From Lichenicoccus sp964247695 (GTDB lineage: Bacteria > Pseudomonadota > Alphaproteobacteria > Acetobacterales > Acetobacteraceae), in NCBI GenBank assembly GCA_964247695.1, contig CAXTVI010000011.1:32843-96842 (forward strand): a stretch of 64,000 nucleotides of DNA, in the 5' to 3' direction. The position numbers were made by a program, and so were the translations under genes. The stretch's first letter is position 1. Every line of letters starts with the position of its first letter. The notes below the pieces were generated by a model. It was not told where the DNA came from, did not search any database, and saw nothing but the letters and a program-made list of their open reading frames with translations. Positions 1 to 8,530 of this stretch are shown here, in pieces.

Positions 1-1
1 C

Positions 2-805
2 GAGATCATCGTCTGCGACGGCAATTTCCACGGGCGCACCCTCTCGGTGATCTCTTTCAGCACCGACGATGCGTCCCGGCACGGTTTCGGACCGTTCACC
101 CCGGGCTTCAAGGTGATCCCGTACGGCGACGCCGAGGCGCTGGAGCGGGCGATCTCCCCGCGCACCGCGGCCTTCCTCGTCGAGCCGATCCAGGGCGAGG
201 CCGGCGTGGTGATCCCGCCGGCAGGCTTCCTGCGGCGCGCGCGCGCGCTCTGCACCGAGCATGACGTGCTGCTGATCCTCGACGAGATCCAGACGGGCCT
301 GGGGCGCACCGGCACGCTGCTGGCCGAGGAGCATGACGGCATCGAGGCCGACCTGACGCTGATCGGCAAGGCGCTCTCGGGCGGCTTCTATCCGGTGTCG
401 GCGGTGCTGTCGCACGAGGCGGCGCTGGGGGTGCTGAAGCCCGGCGAGCACGGCTCGACCTTCGGCGGCAATCCGCTCGCCTGTGCTGTGGCGCGCATGG
501 CGCTCAAGGTGCTGGTCGAGGAGGACATGATCGGCAACTCGGCGCGCATGGGTGAGCGGCTGCTGCGCGGGCTGCGCGAGACCAGCGCTCACCGTGCGCG
601 CGAGATACGCGGGCGCGGCCTGATGATCGCGCTCGAGCTCGATTCCGATCGGGGCGGCGCGCGCCGGTTCTGCGAGGCGCTGCTTCGTCGCGGCGTACTG
701 TGCAAGGAGACGCACATCGACACCATTAGGATCGCGCCGCCGCTGGTCATCGAGGCGGCGGAGGTGGACTGGCTGGTCGAGCAGTTCACGGCGGTGCTGC
801 GGTAA
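2..805 (+). CDS. rocD: Ornithine-oxo-acid aminotransferase, C-terminal part (5' end outside window)
   Basis: PLP-dependent class III aminotransferase that interconverts ornithine and glutamate-5-semialdehyde. The reading frame is open from base 2, upstream of the first ATG at 47, and starts in the conserved stretch NFHGRTLSVISFS, so the gene is cut by the window edge. LILDEIQTGLGRTG precedes the PLP lysine in LIGKALSGGFYPVSAV, and GEHGSTFGGNPLACA follows, which is the usual ornithine aminotransferase pattern. The gene ends at TAA 803-805. Proline and arginine metabolism is the likely role; proC is in the window but 45 kb away. Acetylornithine aminotransferase is the main alternative, but the segment fits OAT better. 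Confidence 0.88.
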   Translation, partial: EIIVCDGNFHGRTLSVISFSTDDASRHGFGPFTPGFKVIPYGDAEALERAISPRTAAFLVEPIQGEAGVVIPPAGFLRRARALCTEHDVLLILDEIQTGLGRTGTLLAEEHDGIEADLTLIGKALSGGFYPVSAVLSHEAALGVLKPGEHGSTFGGNPLACAVARMALKVLVEEDMIGNSARMGERLLRGLRETSAHRAREIRGRGLMIALELDSDRGGARRFCEALLRRGVLCKETHIDTIRIAPPLVIEAAEVDWLVEQFTAVLR

Positions 806-944
806 ACTGGCCGGCATCGAGAACCGGGCAACGGCCGGATAGCGCTCCCGGATACTGCCCTGATCGCTGCTTTCAAGTTGTAGCGATATGTATCTTGCAA
901 AGTGACCTCGCCGAGGGTAGGCCAACGGTACCGGAGATCCAGCC

Positions 945-1660
945 GTGTCGATCCTGTCCCACCCCTATTTCCATGACGAAGAGGCCGCTTTCGCCCATCT
1001 CGAGAGCATCATCTGGCCGAACGGTCCGGTGTGCCCGAAGTGCGGGTGCTCTGGCCGGATCGGCAAAATCAAGGCGAACCCTGGGAAGCGGGTTCGGCTA
1101 GGCCTCCACAGCTGCAACGATTGCAGGAGCCAGTTCCGCGCGACGGTCGGCACGGTGTTCGAGCACGTCCGCATCCCGCTGCATAAGTGCCTCCAGGCTG
1201 CGCATCTTATGTGCGCGTCGAGGAATGGCATCTCCGGGCATCAAATCAGTCGCATTCTGGACGTTCAGTACAAGACGGCATGGTTCCTCTGCCACCGCAT
1301 CCGGGAGGCTATGCGCGACGACACGTCGATCGACTTCCCTGACGATACGAACGAGGTGGTTGAAGCCGATGACGCCGGCATCGGCGGCAAGGCAAGGAAC
1401 CGCGCCGTCCGCGCGGGAGAAGGCTGTCCTGTCGCTGCTCGAGCATGACGGCCGCGCAGCTTCATTCCGCATCCGGATTCCAACGGCCGAGGACGGCAAG
1501 CCGATCGTTGCTGGAAAGCCGGCAAAGCTTCCGCGCCAGTGCCCGATGAAAGCCCGATCTGTGGAAAGATCGGCACCGAGTTCACCAGTGCCCGAACGGT
1601 CGATCACTCCGCGCAGGAACTTGCTCGTCTCAGCGAGTACATCGGCATCAGAGCGAGCGG
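945..1660 (+). pseudogene. IS1595/ISXO2-type transposase remnant with two frameshifts and a lost C-terminus
   Basis: A GTG start at 945 follows a GGAG at a normal distance. The first frame carries the zinc-ribbon (CPKCGCSG ... CNDC) and the start of the DDE-type domain (VVEADDAGIGGKARNRA, where active members have an E-D-E-T-Y-I-G-G-K-like motif). Near 1400 the homology moves to the +1 frame (REKAVLSLLEHDGR). Before about 1540 it returns to the first frame (DESPICGKIGTEF, then TVDHSAQE). The usual continuation, with the HTNTVEG-like motif and the last catalytic residue, is missing after about 1640. This is therefore a dead element. No terminal inverted repeats or target duplication could be identified. 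Confidence 0.8.
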
Positions 1661-1679
1661 ATCCCGGGAAACCAAGACC

Positions 1680-1895
1680 ATGATGAAGCCCAAGCACGCT
1701 CCCGGGCCCGGCAGCCTGATCGTCAAAGACGCGAGGGACGCGCCACCGAGGCGCCCGAAGATGACGGGCGCCGAGCAAGGCGCCGAGTTCGAGCGCGTGG
1801 CACGCGAACTCGGCGCTGAAGGCGATCAGGAGACATTCAACGAGATGCTAAGGAAGCTCGCGAGGCCAAAGCTTGCCGAGGGCTCCGGCAAGTAA
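1680..1895 (+). CDS. Small hypothetical protein next to the transposase remnant
   Basis: A 71-residue frame starts at the first of two adjacent ATGs (1680 and 1683); a shorter start at 1761 gives MTGAEQGAEFERVARELG. The C-terminal half resembles small alphaproteobacterial hypothetical proteins of the type M-T-x-x-E-Q-x-x-R-F-x-E-T-A-R-E-L. It is in the same frame as the last transposase segment, so it could instead be read-through from the decayed element. No function can be assigned. Confidence 0.4.
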   Translation: MMKPKHAPGPGSLIVKDARDAPPRRPKMTGAEQGAEFERVARELGAEGDQETFNEMLRKLARPKLAEGSGK

Positions 1896-1914
1896 CGCCA
1901 CAGCAATCGACGCA

Positions 1915-2385
1915 TTACTTGACCTTGTCGGCGATGCCCTTGAAGCCCGCCTCATAGATGCCGGCGATGACCTCCTTGGCCTTGGCATCCGGCGCGCCCT
2001 TGGCCTTGAACGTACCCATCCAGGTCACCTTCGAGCCCGAGCCGTTCTTCTCGACCTTGATCGTCGATCTGTAATGGGAGACCGGCAGCGGGCTTTCGAG
2101 GATCTTGTAGGAATAACGCATGCCAGCGTCGCTGAAGGCGGTCTGCTCCTCCTTGATCGTGCCGCCGCCCTTCAGCGACAACGTGCGCACATCCTTGCCG
2201 TCCATGCTCGACGGGTCGCACTTCGCGATGGCGGGATGCCAATCGCCGATGCTGCAGAACTCGGCGATCGTCTTCCAGACCGTTTCCGGGGGCGCCGCGA
2301 TATCGGCCGACTTCGAGACTTCCAGCGCGAGAGCCGGTGTCGCGATCGCGGTGGCGAGAGCCGCCGTCAGTACGATCTTATGCAT
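1915..2385 (-). CDS. Exported SRPBCC (polyketide cyclase / MxaD-like) family protein
   Basis: A 156-residue protein with an N-terminal signal peptide (MHKIVLTAALATAIATPALA-) followed by a START/SRPBCC fold. It begins with LEVSKSADIAAPPETVWKTIAEFCSIGDWHP and ends with an amphipathic helix. The ATG at 2385 is chosen over the upstream start at 2415 because GGGAGG lies about six bases before it and the signal peptide begins there. Members of this family bind small hydrophobic ligands; the ligand is unknown here. It appears monocistronic, with about 210 bp of unassigned sequence upstream (2416-2629). Confidence 0.75.
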   Translation of the reverse strand: MHKIVLTAALATAIATPALALEVSKSADIAAPPETVWKTIAEFCSIGDWHPAIAKCDPSSMDGKDVRTLSLKGGGTIKEEQTAFSDAGMRYSYKILESPLPVSHYRSTIKVEKNGSGSKVTWMGTFKAKGAPDAKAKEVIAGIYEAGFKGIADKVK

Positions 2386-2629
2386 GTTGTCCTCCCATGA
2401 ACCGTTGGCCGCCAATTAGATGGCGCGCGAGCGGCTTTTATCCGGGGCTGCGCTTCTTTGCAAGCTACATACATGCCCAAACAGGTCTTAGGCTGGCAAA
2501 AGCACTTGAGTTGATGACGCTGAGGAGTTCAGATCTCGCGGCAGCTACGGCAAGATCCGGGCAAGCCAGCTGACGCCTTGTGTCATGGCCGGAAGCGCTC
2601 GGCGCAAACCGATCCAGAGACTTCGTCCG

Positions 2630-2983
2630 CTAGCGCAGCGCCTCCATGCGCAGCGGCAGCTTCTCGCCGAGCCACGCCGCGTGTGCGGTATGGTCCGCCG
2701 GGTCGTCGCCGGTCTCCGGGTGCAGCAGGATATCCAGCCCGTCCCGGTTGAGCAGCAGCCAGGGCACCAGGCTGCCGAACAAGGCGACGGGAAACGCGAT
2801 CTGGAACATCGCCTTGGCATGCGGCCCGACCGGCACCGCATGCCAGCGTCCGAGCACGGCATCCGGATAGGCCTCGGCGACGCGCTCGCGCAGCCGGGCC
2901 GCGGCGGCCTCGGTCACGCCGGGATCGTAATAGATGTGGGCGTGGTAGTCCCTGATCGCGACGGTCGAGGCCGGCGCGCTCAT
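2630..2983 (-). CDS. DOPA 4,5-dioxygenase-family protein
   Basis: A 117-residue protein matching the small DOPA-dioxygenase family. It has IRDYHAHIYYDP near the N-terminus, GRWHAVPVGPHAKAMFQIAF in the middle and LDILLHPETGDDPADHTAHAAWLG near the C-terminus. The conserved histidines in these motifs are the usual metal-ligand candidates. The bacterial members are mostly uncharacterised, so extradiol cleavage activity is only suggested by family. Its ATG overlaps the purB stop codon in an ATGA arrangement (2980-2983), so it is probably translated with purB. Confidence 0.8.
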   Translation of the reverse strand: MSAPASTVAIRDYHAHIYYDPGVTEAAAARLRERVAEAYPDAVLGRWHAVPVGPHAKAMFQIAFPVALFGSLVPWLLLNRDGLDILLHPETGDDPADHTAHAAWLGEKLPLRMEALR

Positions 2984-4398
2984 GCCAGATTGTCAACAAG
3001 CGCGGAGGCGCGTCCGACATAGTCGGCGGGTGTCACCGCCGACAGCCGCTGCTTCTCGGGTTCGCTCAGATCCGACGTGGCGATGAACGCCAGGTAGCTC
3101 TCGCGGGTGAGCGTGGTGCCGCGGGTGAGCTGCTTCATCTGGTCGTACGGGTCGTCGCCACAGGCCTTGCGCATCACGGTCTGCACCCCCTCGCCGAGGA
3201 TCTCCCAGGCGCCGTCGAGCACCTTCGCAATCATTGCCGCATCCAGCTCGAGCTTGCCCAGGCCACGCAGCAGGGCGGTGAGCGCCACGCAGCCATAGCC
3301 GATCGCGGACCCGATGGTGCGCAGCGTCGCGCTGTCGCTGAGGTCGCGTTGCAGCCGCGACACCGGCAGCTTGCCCGAGAGATGCTGCAGCGTCGCGTTC
3401 GCCAGCCCGAAATTGGCTTCCGCGTTCTCGAAGTCGATCGGGTTCACCTTGTGCGGCATCGTCGACGAGCCGACCTCGCCGGCGACCAGCCTCTGCCGGA
3501 AATAGCCGATGCTGATATAGAGCCACGCATCGACGCACAGGTCGGTGCAGATCGTGTGCACGCGCTGCATGGCGTGGAACGCCTCGGCCATGAAGTCGTG
3601 CGGCTCGATCTGCGTGGTCAGCGGGTTGTGCACCAGCCCGAAGCTTTCGACGAACCTGCGCGAGAGCGCCTCCCAGTCGAGGCCCGGGTAGGCCAGAACG
3701 TGCGCGCTGAAGGTGCCGGTTGCGCCGTTGATCTTGGCCAGGAACTCGAGCTGCTCCACCGCCCGGAGCTGGCGCTGCAGCCGGTAGGCGAAGACCGCGA
3801 TCTCCTTGCCCAGCGTGGAAGGCGTCGCCGCCTGCCCGTGCGTGCGGGTCAGCATCGCGACGTCGCGCCACTGCAGCGCCATGCCGGCCAGCCGCTCGTG
3901 CACGGCCCGCACCTGCGGCTGCCAGACCTCGCGCACCGCATCGCGCAGCATCAGCGCATAGGCGATGTTGTTGATGTCCTCGGAGGTACAGGCAAAATGC
4001 ACGAACTCGCGGTACGGCTGCAGCGGCGTGCCCTCGAGCCGTTCCTTGACGAAATACTCGACGGCTTTCATGTCGTGGTTGGTGCGCCGCTCGATGGCCT
4101 TGATGCGCGCGAACGCCGTCTCGTCGAAGCCGGTATACAGCGCGCGCAGCCTGGACGCGGTGGCCGCATCCGTCGGCGGCAGTTCCGGGATGGTATCGAT
4201 GCCGGACAGGAACAGGAACCACTCGACCTCGACGCGCACGCGGTTGCGCATCAGCGCGAACTCGGAGATCCGCTCGGCGAGCGGCCGGGTGGCGGCGTGG
4301 TAGCGGCCGTCGAGCGAGGTCAGCGCCGTCGCGGCAAAGCCCGCCCGCGGATCCGCGGCCTGGATATCCGGCGACGTCAGTTCGGCCACTTCTTGCAC
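2980..4398 (-). CDS. purB: Adenylosuccinate lyase
   Basis: A 472-residue enzyme of the E. coli-type PurB group. It splits adenylosuccinate to AMP and SAICAR to AICAR, both with release of fumarate, in purine synthesis. Visible motifs are TSEDINN (residues 138-144), TRTHGQAATP (185-194, catalytic His) and the fumarase/aspartase signature SSTMPHKVNPIDFENAEAN (311-329). The full-length start is a GTG at 4398. A second GTG three codons in (4389) has GGGAG at a better distance and may be the true start. It heads a two-gene unit with the DOPA-dioxygenase-like gene. Confidence 0.93.
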   Translation of the reverse strand: MQEVAELTSPDIQAADPRAGFAATALTSLDGRYHAATRPLAERISEFALMRNRVRVEVEWFLFLSGIDTIPELPPTDAATASRLRALYTGFDETAFARIKAIERRTNHDMKAVEYFVKERLEGTPLQPYREFVHFACTSEDINNIAYALMLRDAVREVWQPQVRAVHERLAGMALQWRDVAMLTRTHGQAATPSTLGKEIAVFAYRLQRQLRAVEQLEFLAKINGATGTFSAHVLAYPGLDWEALSRRFVESFGLVHNPLTTQIEPHDFMAEAFHAMQRVHTICTDLCVDAWLYISIGYFRQRLVAGEVGSSTMPHKVNPIDFENAEANFGLANATLQHLSGKLPVSRLQRDLSDSATLRTIGSAIGYGCVALTALLRGLGKLELDAAMIAKVLDGAWEILGEGVQTVMRKACGDDPYDQMKQLTRGTTLTRESYLAFIATSDLSEPEKQRLSAVTPADYVGRASALVDNLA

Positions 4399-4521
4399 TC
4401 CCGGCTCGCCCCGCTGCAGCCGGGGCAGCAGTAGCGCATCGAGGCCGCCTCACCAAGCTCCGCGCCCTTGTCAGCGCCCTTGGATGGAGGCATGGGATTC
4501 CAACAGGTTGAACGGAATACG

Positions 4522-5238
4522 ATGGCTCCCCCGCCTCCGGATCAGCAGGCCGTCGCGGTGGCGGGCGTCATCGCCGTCCTCGTCGGTGTACTGGTGCGCC
4601 TGGTACGCTGGACCCGTCCGCTGCGGCGCCGGCGGCGCGCCCTGCGCCTGATACGCAACGAAATCGGCAGGCATCGGGTCAGGCTCAGCCTGCGCCGTCG
4701 GCAGATCGACGCCGCGCGGTGGCCCCGTGAACGGCTGCGGTTCTGCGCCCTCCATGTCAGGCCGGTGCTGGACGGCGCCGGCCTCGGGCCGATGTTCGAC
4801 GGGCTCCGCGCGCTGATCGAGCGCGAGGTCGAGCGGGCGAGCGCCGGCGCCATCTTCCAGGGGCGCCAGCAGGATGACGCGCGGCATCCCGCCAACGGCG
4901 GCGAGCGCTCCCGCGCCACGGCGGGCGGCGAATACGAGCGGCAATGCGCGATGCTGCTGCGCCGCGCAGGCTGGGAAGCGCACCTGACCGCGGGCAGCGG
5001 CGACCAGGGTTCGGACATCCTGGCGAGGCGCCGGCATCGCGTGCTTGTCGTGCAGTGCAAGCGCCATGGCCGGCCGGTCGGCAACAAGGCGGTGCAGGAA
5101 GTCTATGCCGCGCAGCGTCATCACGCTGCGGACCTTGCGGCGGTGGTTTCGAACGCCGGCTACACGCGGGCCGCGCACGCCCTGGCCAAGACCACCGGCG
5201 TGCGCCTGCTGCATCACCGCGAGCTCGGCGCGCTGTGA
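4522..5238 (+). CDS. Membrane-anchored Mrr-type restriction endonuclease domain protein
   Basis: About 238 residues. A hydrophobic helix near the N-terminus (AVAVAGVIAVLVGVLVRLV) is followed by a very basic arginine-rich stretch. From about residue 134 there is an Mrr-like nuclease fold: GGEYERQCAMLLRRAGW, then the metal-binding GDQGSDILA and VVQCKRH, which supply the D...QxK catalytic set, then PVGNKAVQEVYAA. Such stand-alone Mrr_cat proteins are thought to cleave or process DNA, but their role is unsettled. The start is uncertain: ATG 4492 has GGAGG only one base away, ATG 4522 lacks a clear SD, and TTG 4468 is also possible. Confidence 0.72.
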   Translation: MAPPPPDQQAVAVAGVIAVLVGVLVRLVRWTRPLRRRRRALRLIRNEIGRHRVRLSLRRRQIDAARWPRERLRFCALHVRPVLDGAGLGPMFDGLRALIEREVERASAGAIFQGRQQDDARHPANGGERSRATAGGEYERQCAMLLRRAGWEAHLTAGSGDQGSDILARRRHRVLVVQCKRHGRPVGNKAVQEVYAAQRHHAADLAAVVSNAGYTRAAHALAKTTGVRLLHHRELGAL

Positions 5239-5364
5239 GCGACCGCGCCCGATCAGGCTCGCGTTCAGCTCATCTTCATGCTTGCCTTGACGCTTGCTTT
5301 GAGAACAAAAGAAGAACATGATAGATGCCAGCGGAGCCGCCAGCAGACGCGGGAGGATCAGGCC

Positions 5365-5634
5365 ATGGACGACAATGTCATTGCATTTCCGGCGCCGGTG
5401 GTGCCGCTGCGGGTCGAGCCGGCGCCGAGCGCAAGCCGGACGCAAGCGGAGACCTCGCTGCTTGCCGTCGAGCATGACGGGCGGATCTATTCGCTGGCGA
5501 CGTTGCTGGCACGCCTGCCCGACTCGCTGCTCGACGAGCTCGACGAGCTCGTGCCGCAGTCGGCGCAGCAGGCCTGGGACCTGGTGGTGCGGCGCTGGCC
5601 GCGCATCGCGCAGGCCGCGGTCGATCGGCAATAG
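5365..5634 (+). CDS. Hypothetical protein, 89 aa
   Basis: A short frame starting at the ATG at 5365 with GGGAGGA about eight bases upstream. The start of the protein is proline- and alanine-rich (MDDNVIAFPAPVVPLRVEP). The C-terminal half is helical and leucine-rich (LATLLARLPDSLLDELDELV). I do not recognise a family. It lies 127 bp after the Mrr-type gene and before a predicted membrane protein on the same strand, so the three may be co-transcribed. Confidence 0.5.
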   Translation: MDDNVIAFPAPVVPLRVEPAPSASRTQAETSLLAVEHDGRIYSLATLLARLPDSLLDELDELVPQSAQQAWDLVVRRWPRIAQAAVDRQ

Positions 5635-5693
5635 CCGCTCCCGGTCGCACCGGGGACAGGGCATGATCGTCGCGGTCAGCGAGGGCGCAGCGC

Positions 5694-6611
5694 ATGTTCG
5701 GCAGTACCATCCTCGACGTCCTGCTTGCCGTGGTGTTCACGTTCCTCGGCGTCAGCCTGGCGGCCAGCGCGATCACCGAGGCCATCGCCGCTCTGCTGGG
5801 CCTGCGCCAGACCACGCTGCTGTGCGGCATCACCCGCCTGCTGAACGACCCGGGCTTCGACGGCATGGCGCGTGCCCTGTACGACCACGCGCTGGTGGAC
5901 CCGCTGGCCTGCGTGCGTCCGGCGCGCGGCGCCGTCACCGCCAATCGCCCATCCTTCATCCATCCCCGCGCCTTCGCACTGGCGCTCACGGACGTGCTGC
6001 GGGCCGCGCACTCGGAGCATGACCTGGGCGGCAGCATCGCGGCGCTGCCCGACGACAGGCTGCGCGGCGTGCTGCAGACCCTGCTGCGGCAGGCCGAGGG
6101 CGATGCCGGGCTGTTCCAGGTCGGTGTCGCGGCCTGGTTCGACGGCTCGATGCTGCGGCTCAGCGGCTGGTACCGGCGCCGTGCCCAGCTGATCGCCTTC
6201 CTCGCCGCCTTCGCCATAGCGGCGATCCTGAATGCCGACGTGCTGCACGTCACCGCCGAGGTGTGGCAGCGGCCGGCCCTGGTCAACCTGCTCGGGGCGG
6301 GCCTGGGCGGCGACGCCGTGACGCTGCAGAACGCCCTCGCCCGGCTGGAGCGCAGCAGCCTGATCGGCTGGAGCGGCTGGACCACCGATCCGCGCAACGG
6401 CTGGCCGGGCGTGCTGACGATGCTGTCGGGCTGGGGCGTCGCCGCGGCGGCGGCGCTCGTCGGCGCACCGTTCTGGTTCGATACGCTGCAGCGCCTGGCC
6501 TGGGTCCGCGGCGCCTATCCGGCCCCGGCCCGGCTCGACACGCCGACCGACACCAGGATCGGCACGCCGCACGATGCGCGCCTGGTCACCGGCGCCGCGC
6601 CGCCCGGTTGA
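5694..6611 (+). CDS. Conserved membrane protein of unknown function, 305 aa
   Basis: An N-terminal hydrophobic helix (ILDVLLAVVFTFLGVSLAASAITEAIAALLGL) is followed by a soluble region, then VAAWFDGSMLRLSGWYRRRAQ. Two more hydrophobic stretches follow (around residues 165-185 and 245-260), then GAPFWFDTLQRLAWVRGA. The WFD..M.R.SGWYKRR-like motif followed by membrane helices recurs in bacterial proteins of unknown function. An inner-membrane location is likely. The C-terminal tail is proline- and threonine-rich. It is followed 57 bp later by the dienelactone hydrolase gene. Confidence 0.65.
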   Translation: MFGSTILDVLLAVVFTFLGVSLAASAITEAIAALLGLRQTTLLCGITRLLNDPGFDGMARALYDHALVDPLACVRPARGAVTANRPSFIHPRAFALALTDVLRAAHSEHDLGGSIAALPDDRLRGVLQTLLRQAEGDAGLFQVGVAAWFDGSMLRLSGWYRRRAQLIAFLAAFAIAAILNADVLHVTAEVWQRPALVNLLGAGLGGDAVTLQNALARLERSSLIGWSGWTTDPRNGWPGVLTMLSGWGVAAAAALVGAPFWFDTLQRLAWVRGAYPAPARLDTPTDTRIGTPHDARLVTGAAPPG

Positions 6612-6668
6612 TCGGACAGCCGGGCGGGATCAAGCTCCTGCCTGGAAGATGGACCAGGGAGGACCCGC

Positions 6669-7544
6669 ATGGCGGCACGCTTCGGAATGGACGGGCTGCG
6701 CGTGCCGGCGAGCCCCGCGCTGGCCCGGCGGGGCTTCGTGATGACGTCGCTGATGACCGGGCTCACGCTCGCGGCGAAGCGCGCCGAAGCAGAGCCGATC
6801 CATACCGATGCGGCCGGGCTCGTGGCGGGCCAGGTGCAGGTGCCGGTCGCAGACGGCAGCCTGCCGGCCTATGCCGCCCGCCCCGCAGGCGCCGGGCCGT
6901 TTCCCACCGTCCTGGTGATCGAGGAGATCTTCGGGGTGCATGAGTACATCAAGGATATCTGCCGGCGCCTGGCGAAGGCGGGGTACCTGGCGGTGGCGCC
7001 CGAGCTGTATGCGCGCCTGGGCGACCTGTCGAAGATGACCGACCCGCATTTGATCGTCCGCGACGTCATCAGCCGCGCGCCGGATGCGACCGTCCTGGGC
7101 GACCTCGACGCCACCGCCGCCTGGGCCTCGGCCAAAGGTGACGGTGACCGGGAGCGACTCGCGGTCACCGGATTCTGCCGCGGCGGCCGCGACACCTGGC
7201 TCTATGCGGCGCACAACCCGCGGCTCAGGGCGGCGATTGCGTGGTACGGCCCGCTCGGAGGCGAGACCAGCGCGATCCAGCCGCACGATGCCGGAGAGAT
7301 GGCGGGCAGGCTGGAATGCCCGCTGCTCGGGCTGTATGGCGGTGCCGACCCCAGCACCACGCCCGAACAGATCCGCGCCGCCGAAGCGGCCGCAAAGGCC
7401 GCCGGACGGACGGTCGAGATCGTCGTCTATCCGGATGCGCCGCATGGCTTCCACGCCGACTACCGCCCGAGCTACCGGCCCGGGCCCGCCGAGGATGGCT
7501 GGCACCGGATGCTGGCCTGGCTGCAGCGTTACGGCGTCGGCTGA
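6669..7544 (+). CDS. Dienelactone hydrolase family protein with an N-terminal export-like segment
   Basis: A 291-residue alpha/beta hydrolase. The triad is readable as Cys in GFCRGGR (about residue 168), Asp in GGADPS and His in PHGFHADY. The cysteine nucleophile is typical of carboxymethylenebutenolidase-type enzymes. The first 45 residues contain ALARRGFVMTSLMTGLTLAAKRAEA, which looks like a twin-arginine export signal, so the enzyme may be periplasmic. VIEEIFGVHEYIKD is the usual dienelactone hydrolase motif. The natural substrate is unknown. Confidence 0.82.
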   Translation: MAARFGMDGLRVPASPALARRGFVMTSLMTGLTLAAKRAEAEPIHTDAAGLVAGQVQVPVADGSLPAYAARPAGAGPFPTVLVIEEIFGVHEYIKDICRRLAKAGYLAVAPELYARLGDLSKMTDPHLIVRDVISRAPDATVLGDLDATAAWASAKGDGDRERLAVTGFCRGGRDTWLYAAHNPRLRAAIAWYGPLGGETSAIQPHDAGEMAGRLECPLLGLYGGADPSTTPEQIRAAEAAAKAAGRTVEIVVYPDAPHGFHADYRPSYRPGPAEDGWHRMLAWLQRYGVG

Positions 7545-7554
7545 GCCGGCGGGA

Positions 7555-8013
7555 TCAGATCATCGACTTGGCGTGCTGCAGCACCATGCCGCAGACCTTG
7601 TCGGTGACGCGGCCCTTGATGCCGCCGCCGCCGAGCCCGTAGCTCTGCCCCGATCCGGTCTCGAGCTGGCCGCGATTACCGGCGGCGAACTGGCTGTCCC
7701 TGGTCTCGCCACCGAGCTTGCCCATCAGCCCGCTCTTGACCGAACTGGCCTCGCCGCCGCCCAGGTACTTGTTGCGGATGCAGTATTGCAGCACGCCGCC
7801 GATGTTGCTGCTGCTTGCGGAATTCACCGAGGGCGTCGACAAGCCACCCAATCCGCCGCCCAGTCCGCCGGACGACATGCCGGACGTGTGGCCGCCGTAG
7901 TTGCCCGCGGCACCCTTCAGGCTGTCCAGAAGCTGGGCGCGCGCCGGGCCGGCATTGACGGCAACGCCTCCGGCAGCGAGCAGCGCGAGAGCCGCCAGTG
8001 TCTTGATCTTCAT
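7555..8013 (-). CDS. DUF2501 family exported protein
   Basis: A 152-residue protein with a signal peptide (MKIKTLAALALLAAGGVAVNAGPARA), a glycine/serine-rich middle, and the DUF2501 hallmark VLQYCIRNKYLGG with a second cysteine in DKVCGMVLQHAKSMI. The two cysteines may form a disulfide. The start at 8013 is where the signal peptide begins. The family (E. coli YjjA-like) is periplasmic and of unknown function. It converges on the dienelactone hydrolase gene with only 10 bp between the stops. Confidence 0.8.
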   Translation of the reverse strand: MKIKTLAALALLAAGGVAVNAGPARAQLLDSLKGAAGNYGGHTSGMSSGGLGGGLGGLSTPSVNSASSSNIGGVLQYCIRNKYLGGGEASSVKSGLMGKLGGETRDSQFAAGNRGQLETGSGQSYGLGGGGIKGRVTDKVCGMVLQHAKSMI

Positions 8014-8151
8014 CGAGCCCGCCTCTGTGCAGACGGCCCCCGGCGAGCTACGGCCGATTGCCGCACGCGGATCGCGGACCCGTTCGTGCACGCAATTGGC
8101 GCAGCATCGGCCGGTCGGCTCAAGCCCTCAATTGATCTGGTGAGCCCGCGG

Positions 8152-8382
8152 TCAGCGCAGGTCCTCGCGCTCGGCGATCGAGCGGATGTCGGAGCGGCTG
8201 ATGCCGAGATCGGCCAGTTGACGATCGCTGTAGGTTTCCAGTTCCATGCGGATACGGTTCTGCTCGGCCATCTGCTGGCGATAGGAGCGGGCGCGCTCCA
8301 GCAGCGAGACGACCAGCCCGCCGTTGCGGCCGCCGCTGCGGCTGACGGTGACATCCAGGCTGGTGACAGAGACGTTGGCCAT
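8152..8382 (-). CDS. DUF1127 family small protein
   Basis: A 76-residue basic protein whose C-terminus has the DUF1127 signature YSDRQLADLGISRSDI preceded by a helix. Small alphaproteobacterial proteins of this family have been linked to phosphate or stress responses and RNA turnover. No specific role can be read here. The ATG at 8382 is followed by a serine/glycine-rich lead-in. The upstream sequence contains two short palindromes. Confidence 0.78.
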   Translation of the reverse strand: MANVSVTSLDVTVSRSGGRNGGLVVSLLERARSYRQQMAEQNRIRMELETYSDRQLADLGISRSDIRSIAEREDLR

Positions 8383-8451
8383 CGGTGCAAGCTCCCGTTG
8401 GAGTAATTGTGCACTGCGATATAGCGCTACGTCCGACGATCTCCAGATTTT

Positions 8452-8499
8452 TTGTGCATCGCACAAGATCGTTCTCCCGTGTGGTTGCATCCATGCAAC
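8452..8499. repeat. Two short palindromes between the DUF1127 gene and nagA
   Basis: TTGTGC-ATC-GCACAA (8452-8466) and GTTGCAT-CC-ATGCAAC (8484-8499) are both perfect. They lie upstream of the DUF1127 gene and about 30-80 bp past the nagA stop. There is no T-run on the downstream side of either strand, so they look more like protein-binding sites than intrinsic terminators. Confidence 0.45.
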
Positions 8500-8530
8500 A
8501 GGAGGCGCCACTGGCTGGGGGCACCGCTCG

